64,000 nucleotides of DNA, taken from Chelydra serpentina (lineage: Eukaryota > Chordata > Testudines > Chelydridae). The stretch lies in contig JBAIAC010000018.1 in NCBI GenBank assembly GCA_037349315.1, positions 5,952,001 through 6,016,000 of the forward strand, in the 5' to 3' direction. Below are positions 59,644-64,000 of the stretch, piece by piece (position 1 is the first letter of the stretch; the number at the start of each line of letters is the position of its first letter). A model generated the notes under the pieces. The model ran no database searches, was not told the DNA's origin, and saw nothing but the letters and a program-made list of their open reading frames with translations. The translations under genes and the position numbers were made by a program.

Positions 59644-60791
59644 TAAGTGCTGCCAAAGCCCTAAGTACCTTTTCCCTACACAGCTGCAAACAAAGTAAAG
59701 ATTAGTAAATATAAACTGCTACTTTGAGGGATTATTTAATTTTTCACACTACAAATTAAAACAGAAGCAAGATTCAGCAGGAAGACAAAATGTGAGGAAG
59801 AGGACTGAAGAGACCTTCTGATACTTTTAACTATGATTGCTGTTATAGCGTGCTAGTATGAAATTGATTGTATTACTGCTTTTTCCCACTGGAGGGTGTA
59901 AACTGTAGTCAGCAAGTCTTAAAGGAGTCTTCAATGGAGAAGATCAAAAAACAAGTACTGTACTACATTACAATGACATATCCATAACAATTATTTTTTC
60001 CACTGCAAAATAGCAGCACATTTTAGAAATTGTTTAATGCTTACACTAATTGCATTGTTTTTACATATTTCATAATTGCTAACAGATAGCATGAAAGTCA
60101 TGTTTTGTTTTAATTCCAAAAGTGAACTGTAAACTCAAGTGTTTAATACCTCATATTACTTACATTTAAAATATGTATTTACATTGAGATTGTCGACTTG
60201 CAGACTTAATTATAATACACAGTTATAACAACTTCAACTGTGTGTTATAGGCACTGGCCCACTTTGGCGGTAGTAATGAGCAGTACTGCCCCAGAAAAGC
60301 AGTACCCGTCCTCAGCTTCTGGCATACAGAGGAGCAGCATAGTCTCCCCACACATCTGGCTAGCTTTGGCTGCAGATACAGGAAGGGCGACCAGGAGCCC
60401 CACCATCACTCCATCCACTTCTGCGTGTCTTGAGCACGCAGGAGAATGCTAGGAGGAATCAAACCTCTGTGCTCAAAAGAGCTCAGGAACTGCAATTGTG
60501 GTCAATCACTGTGCATGGATGTGGGGGTGAAAGGAGGCTTCTGGTACCCTTTCTACCCTTACAACATCCTCAAAGCAGCCAGATACAATCTGGACCTATA
60601 TAATCATTAAAACATTTCATTTCTGTAGCCTTACAAGTGATTTCAGATACATTTAAATCTAATCAATATATCTAACTAACAAGCAAACAATGTTTTCAGA
60701 TAAATGGAGAATAAAGGAATTAAATAAAATTCCAGTTTCTCTTTAATGGTAATGTTATTATTGAAATCCTAAAAGCACACATACAATAGAG
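59644..60791 (-). other. STPG2 intron
   Basis: No gene is seen. A GC-richer unannotated patch lies at about 60250-60460. Confidence 0.45.
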
Positions 60792-61722
60792 CAGTGGTGC
60801 ACAAATGGGGAGATACGCCCCCCCTAGGGGGGGTGCAAGAGGTTCTCTCATGGGGCACCAAGAAACTGGGATCCTGCAAGTCTTGCGGGATCCCATAGGT
60901 CCTGCAGGACCTGCTTCCATAATAGCGGGAGGGGGATAGAAATAGAGTGGGTATTGTGGGATAAAATTAGAGTGGGTATTGCAGGTTGGGCCGGGAGTGA
61001 GATTAAAAAAAACAGTCGTCCCACGCCACAAACAACATGAATGCCCCGGCCAGCAGCTACTGTTCACCAGGTACCCAGCTCTGAAGGTGGCATAGGCGCT
61101 GACTCTGTGTGCTCAGGGGCTGGAACACCCATGGAAAAAATTAGTGGATGCTCAGCACCCACCGACAGCCAGCTTCCTCCCTGCTCCCGCAGCACCTCCC
61201 GAGCGCCAGTGGCCCCGCCGATCAACTCCTCCCCCTCCCTCTCAGTGCCTCCTGCCCGCCATGATCAGCAGGCCCTGGGGCGGAGCGAGGGCAAGAAGAG
61301 GAGGGGCAGGGGTGAGGGCTTAGGGGAAGGGGTTGGGTGGGGGTGGGGCTGGGGTGGAGCAGGGATTTGAGCACCCCGGGGCCCGGAGGAAGCCAGCGCC
61401 TGTGGAAGGTGGCCTTAATTCTGCACTGCTGCTGGTGGTGGCACTACCTTCAGAGCTAGGCAGCCAGAAATAGAGTGGGTGGCTGCTATCCGGGGCGTTC
61501 ATGTTGTTTGCAGTGTGGAAGGACTATTTTTTAAATTCCGCTCCCATCCCACCCTGCAATATCCACTTCCACATTGTTGAATTTTTATCCCGCTCCTGCG
61601 GCAGAGGGTAGAGCCCTGGCAAAAAAAACACAACAGTTTTAGATTACAAGTAATGGAGGGAGGGGGCAACAAATTCTGTGAATGGTAAGTGGGGCATGAC
61701 TGGAAAAGTTTGCACACCACTG
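60792..61722. mobile_element. Foldback hAT element with nested hAT
   Basis: The ends are CAGTGGTGCACAAA and, reversed, CAGTGGTGTGCAAA. The flanks CAATAGAG (60784-60791) and TAATAGAG (61723-61730) match at 7 of 8 positions. The interior halves are inverted copies: AACAACATGAATGCCCCGG near 61030 against CGGGGCGTTCATGTTGTT near 61490, and TCTGAAGGTGG near 61080 against ACCTTCAGAGCTAGG near 61448. It contains the 61091-61404 element. Confidence 0.85.
61091..61404. mobile_element. Nested hAT element (CATAGGCGCTGAC family)
   Basis: A 314-bp element with ends CATAGGCGCTGAC and, reversed, CACAGGCGCTGGC. A perfect 8-bp duplication, GAAGGTGG, lies at 61083-61090 and 61405-61412. Its left third matches the element at 10057-10405; the interior differs and lacks the 32-bp tandem repeat. 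Confidence 0.88.
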
Positions 61723-61805
61723 TAATAGAGGATACAGAAACCTACCAAGCAAGCTTGGGAAGGTTCCTTTGCATTTGCTCTCAAATAATTTATCCAGCAT
61801 TAACC

Positions 61806-61928
61806 TAGGGTGACCAGATGTCCCAATTTTATAGGGACAGTCCCAATTTTTGGGTCGTTTTCTTATATAGGCTCCTATTACCCCCCACCCCCGTCCTGAT
61901 TTTTCGCATTTGCTGTCTGGTCACCCTA
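61806..61928. mobile_element. Short hAT-type MITE (TAGGGTGACCAGA family)
   Basis: A 123-bp element with perfect terminal inverted repeats TAGGGTGACCAGA. A perfect 8-bp duplication, CATTAACC, lies at 61798-61805 and 61929-61936. The interior has two TCCCAATTTT motifs. Same family as 10729-10837. Confidence 0.9.
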
Positions 61929-62533
61929 CATTAACCTGAATTTCCTTTATTCTTACTCGAACCATTACTACATAGTCTCATTTATCAAAATCAATATAGC
62001 ATTCATTACTCAAACTTCATGGGTCTTCGCTCTTTTAAAATTATCTGTTAGTACATTGGGGCATCAAGAAATCTTGACCTACACCATACACAAAGTACCC
62101 ACTACTCCTGGGAGTGAACTGCATGAAAACAACAGAACGTCTAGGGAGCTGGACAGCAACTTAAAAGCACTCCGAAAAAACCTGAATTTTTAACTGCCAC
62201 CAAGCATCCAGCAACATCATTTTGGGGGGGCATCAAGGGCTCTTTTGTCAGTTTTCCATTGGGGAAAGAAGTAGAGCAGGTGGGGAGAAGGGGGGATGCA
62301 TGAGGAGGCAGAACAAGGAGGAGGATTGTATATAAATAAAAGTTCTTGTCCAAATAATCACTTCCTATCATGCTGTCTCTTTCATTCCTGGCCAATTTAA
62401 TTTTAGGAGGAGGGTGTTTATTGATTTGTTCCACTGAAATTTGTTATGAACATCACTTGTTATTACTGTTTTGAAAGTCTGGTTGCAAATTTCCTCTCTC
62501 TTAACTTGTTTAATGCAACTTCTATAATTGTAC
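61929..62533 (-). other. STPG2 intron
   Basis: No gene or repeat recognised between the MITE and the exon donor. Confidence 0.45.
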
Positions 62534-62643
62534 CTGTACTTTGGAAATATCATAGTGTCCTGGTCCTGGAACATCAATCTCAGCATTTGGAATAGTAAAT
62601 GCAAAGTCTCGAGTTGTCAAAGAAAGAAATGGAGCATAGCCAC
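62534..62643 (-). CDS. STPG2: STPG2 exon (first of five in the window)
   Basis: Internal coding exon of sperm-tail PG-rich repeat protein 2, a presumed flagellar or microtubule-associated protein. On the minus strand a pyrimidine-rich acceptor ending TTGCAG precedes the exon and a GTACAA donor follows it. The exon is 110 nt: two bases completing a codon begun upstream, then 36 codons ending in phase 0. The translation carries APFLSLTTRD and a complete PGPGHYDI repeat, which closely resembles the N-terminal part of mammalian STPG2 as I remember it. The upstream exon with the start codon was not found before the right edge of the window. The next exon starts in the matching phase 4.7 kb away. 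Assignment to STPG2 rather than STPG1 or another SHIPPO-repeat protein rests on the combined order of the five exons. Confidence 0.93.
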
Positions 62644-62984
62644 CTGCAAGTGAGAGGGCAGGAAAAAAAACCAGTAAAACATATGCACTTACAAAAGTTT
62701 GAGAAAGCAAACAGCCCATATATGCATCAAAATTATTTTTCAGTAATGAAAATATTTGGTCATCTAATTTTTCTGCTCCATTGAAAAGATGGGAAATATA
62801 TAAAGAATAATATATGTTAGAGTGTGTGGTTGAAAAATGATAAAGCTATTTTATAAGGCAGAAAGACATCACCGTAATTATATTTTAGACCTGAAGCAGC
62901 TAACACAGTCCCGAAGCCCATTCTCTATAGCTTCTCCAAACCCTACATCTTCAGGTTCCTGCTTGCACATTAGAAATTAACAGA

Positions 62985-63165
62985 TTTTAAACCCAAGAAG
63001 GCCCATTATGATCCTCTAGTCTGACCTCTTGCATAACATAAGACATAGAATTTCACCAAATGCTTCCTGCATCGATTCCATTGATTTGGTTGACCTAGAA
63101 AGACATCCAATTTTGACTAAAAGACTATTAAACAATGGAGAATCAATCCATGGAAGGCTACTGAC
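62985..63165 (-). mobile_element. Old CR1/L3-like 3' fragment
   Basis: TCCTCTAGTCTGACCTCTTG followed by CATAACATAAGACATAGAAT is an antisense 3' segment that I associate with old CR1/L3-type LINEs. 63630-63680 repeats the first motif. No intact frame. Confidence 0.35.
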
Positions 63166-63184
63166 CTCCTTCTCACATGTACAG

Positions 63185-63500
63185 AGAAGTGCAAATTCAC
63201 TACCCCCATATTCAAACAACTACACAGGCTGCCCATTCATTTCAGTATCCAGTTCAAAATTCCCTTTTCTGATTTAAAAATGCTCCATGAACTTGCTCCA
63301 TTCCCTCTATATATAGATTACACTAGGCTCCTCTCAATCCCTTCACATAATCTGGCCACTGTTGGTGAGGGGACTGCCTCCTTTGCAGCTACAGCCAATT
63401 CTCACGGACTTCTACCTCTCTCTACCTCATTGATCCTCCATTTAATTTAAAATCTTGAGTAAAAACATGCCTTTTCTCCTTTACCAACCTCTCCTAATTT
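63185..63500 (+). mobile_element. L2-like LINE fragment
   Basis: The plus-strand frame from about 63222 reads LHRLPIHFSIQFKI, then LKMLHELAPFPLYIDYTRLL, matching the LHWLP-x-x-x-RI-x-FK, LAP-x-YL pattern at the C-terminal side of L2-clade reverse transcriptases. Degraded, with no catalytic part. Confidence 0.6.
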
Positions 63501-64000
63501 CTGTCTTCCCCTCTGCTGTTATTTAACTCTAAGATATGTTACTTAACTTCATAAAGTAGTTGAGATCGTTTGTATAAAAGATGTTATAAAAAGTTATTCA
63601 TAGATTTCCTGTATTTTAAACACACAAATGACCATTATGATCACCTAGTCTGACATCCTGCATGACATCCAGATATTATGTAGTAAGGTTGGAGAGATAT
63701 ACATAAAATTATAGAAATTGAGTTAATTTCCCTATAAATGAAGTAATGCTTAATTACTATTGTATTTATTTTCAACTGGGATTAACTTTAGTTTGTATTT
63801 AAACACAATGCAGTCTCCTACTTCAGGTTCATTAGGGAAGTTTCCAGTGGATTTTTCATTTTACTTCTGGGATAAGGTAATGTTGACAGCAAGAATGAAG
63901 GTAAAGAAACAGGAGCAAATAAAAGAAGAAATTTTACATTTGTTTATTTTGAATGCTCCTTGCTTCCATTCCTAATACTTTCCTTAGTAAGATCCACAAA
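63501..64000. other. No recognised feature
   Basis: AT-rich. I looked here for the upstream STPG2 exon and did not find one with splice sites and a PG repeat. Confidence 0.45.

Larger units (their letters stand above)
37154..62643 (-). other. STPG2: STPG2 partial gene span
   Basis: This is the extent covered by the five recognised exons. The introns are about 4.7, 1.7, 16.3 and 2.1 kb and contain only transposon-derived or featureless sequence that I can recognise. The minus-strand intron downstream of 37154 occupies the rest of the window to base 1. Long introns fit STPG2, which is a very large gene with a small coding region in mammals. No promoter, 5' UTR or polyadenylation site of the gene is in the window. 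Confidence 0.85.

Noticed and set aside
61041..61370. 109-codon plus-strand frame ending in a glycine/tryptophan run
   Set aside because: It spans the boundary of two nested hAT elements; the GW run is a G-rich low-complexity stretch.

Overview
This window is vertebrate nuclear DNA, almost certainly from a turtle. The evidence is a tRNA-derived SINE with a CR1-like 3' tail (28568-28753) of the type known from turtles, several CR1 LINE copies, and many hAT and PIF/Harbinger DNA transposons and short non-autonomous derivatives. There are no bacterial features: no operons, ribosome binding sites or CRISPR arrays. The DNA is mostly AT-rich and intronic, with small GC-rich islands that all coincide with transposable elements.

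The only host gene I can support is part of STPG2 (sperm-tail PG-rich repeat containing 2) on the minus strand. Five exons lie at 62534-62643, 57690-57848, 55856-56020, 39404-39519 and 37154-37265. Each has canonical splice sites, and every splice phase agrees with the next (0, 0, 0, 2, then 0). Together they encode about 220 contiguous residues with recurring PGPG-x-Y (SHIPPO-type) motifs. The start codon lies beyond the right edge. The next downstream exon was not found, so the intron after 37154 probably runs past the left edge.

Layout from the left: 1-2.2 kb holds two CR1 copies, one carrying an hAT insertion. 5.7-10.8 kb holds a Harbinger-type MITE, an hAT, a damaged Ty3/gypsy retroelement and two hAT-like elements. 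10.9-13.0 kb is a minus-strand CR1 with a long open reverse-transcriptase frame. 13-20.8 kb is mostly quiet sequence with small MITEs, a MIR SINE and an unclassified repeat. 20.8-22.6 kb is another CR1. 24.3-29.85 kb is a three-layer nest: a PIF/Harbinger element (transposase plus Myb-like gene, both broken) containing a foldback hAT, which contains the SINE. 31-36.5 kb holds MITEs and a CR1. 37-62.6 kb contains the STPG2 exons, separated by introns with further nested hAT and Harbinger MITEs. 62.9-63.5 kb carries old LINE fragments.

The genes do not form a pathway. STPG2 is a presumed sperm-flagellar or microtubule-associated protein gene, and nearly everything else is transposon sequence in its introns. 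The nested insertions, many with intact 8-bp target duplications, give a readable relative history. All family assignments come from reading motifs by eye; no database search was run.
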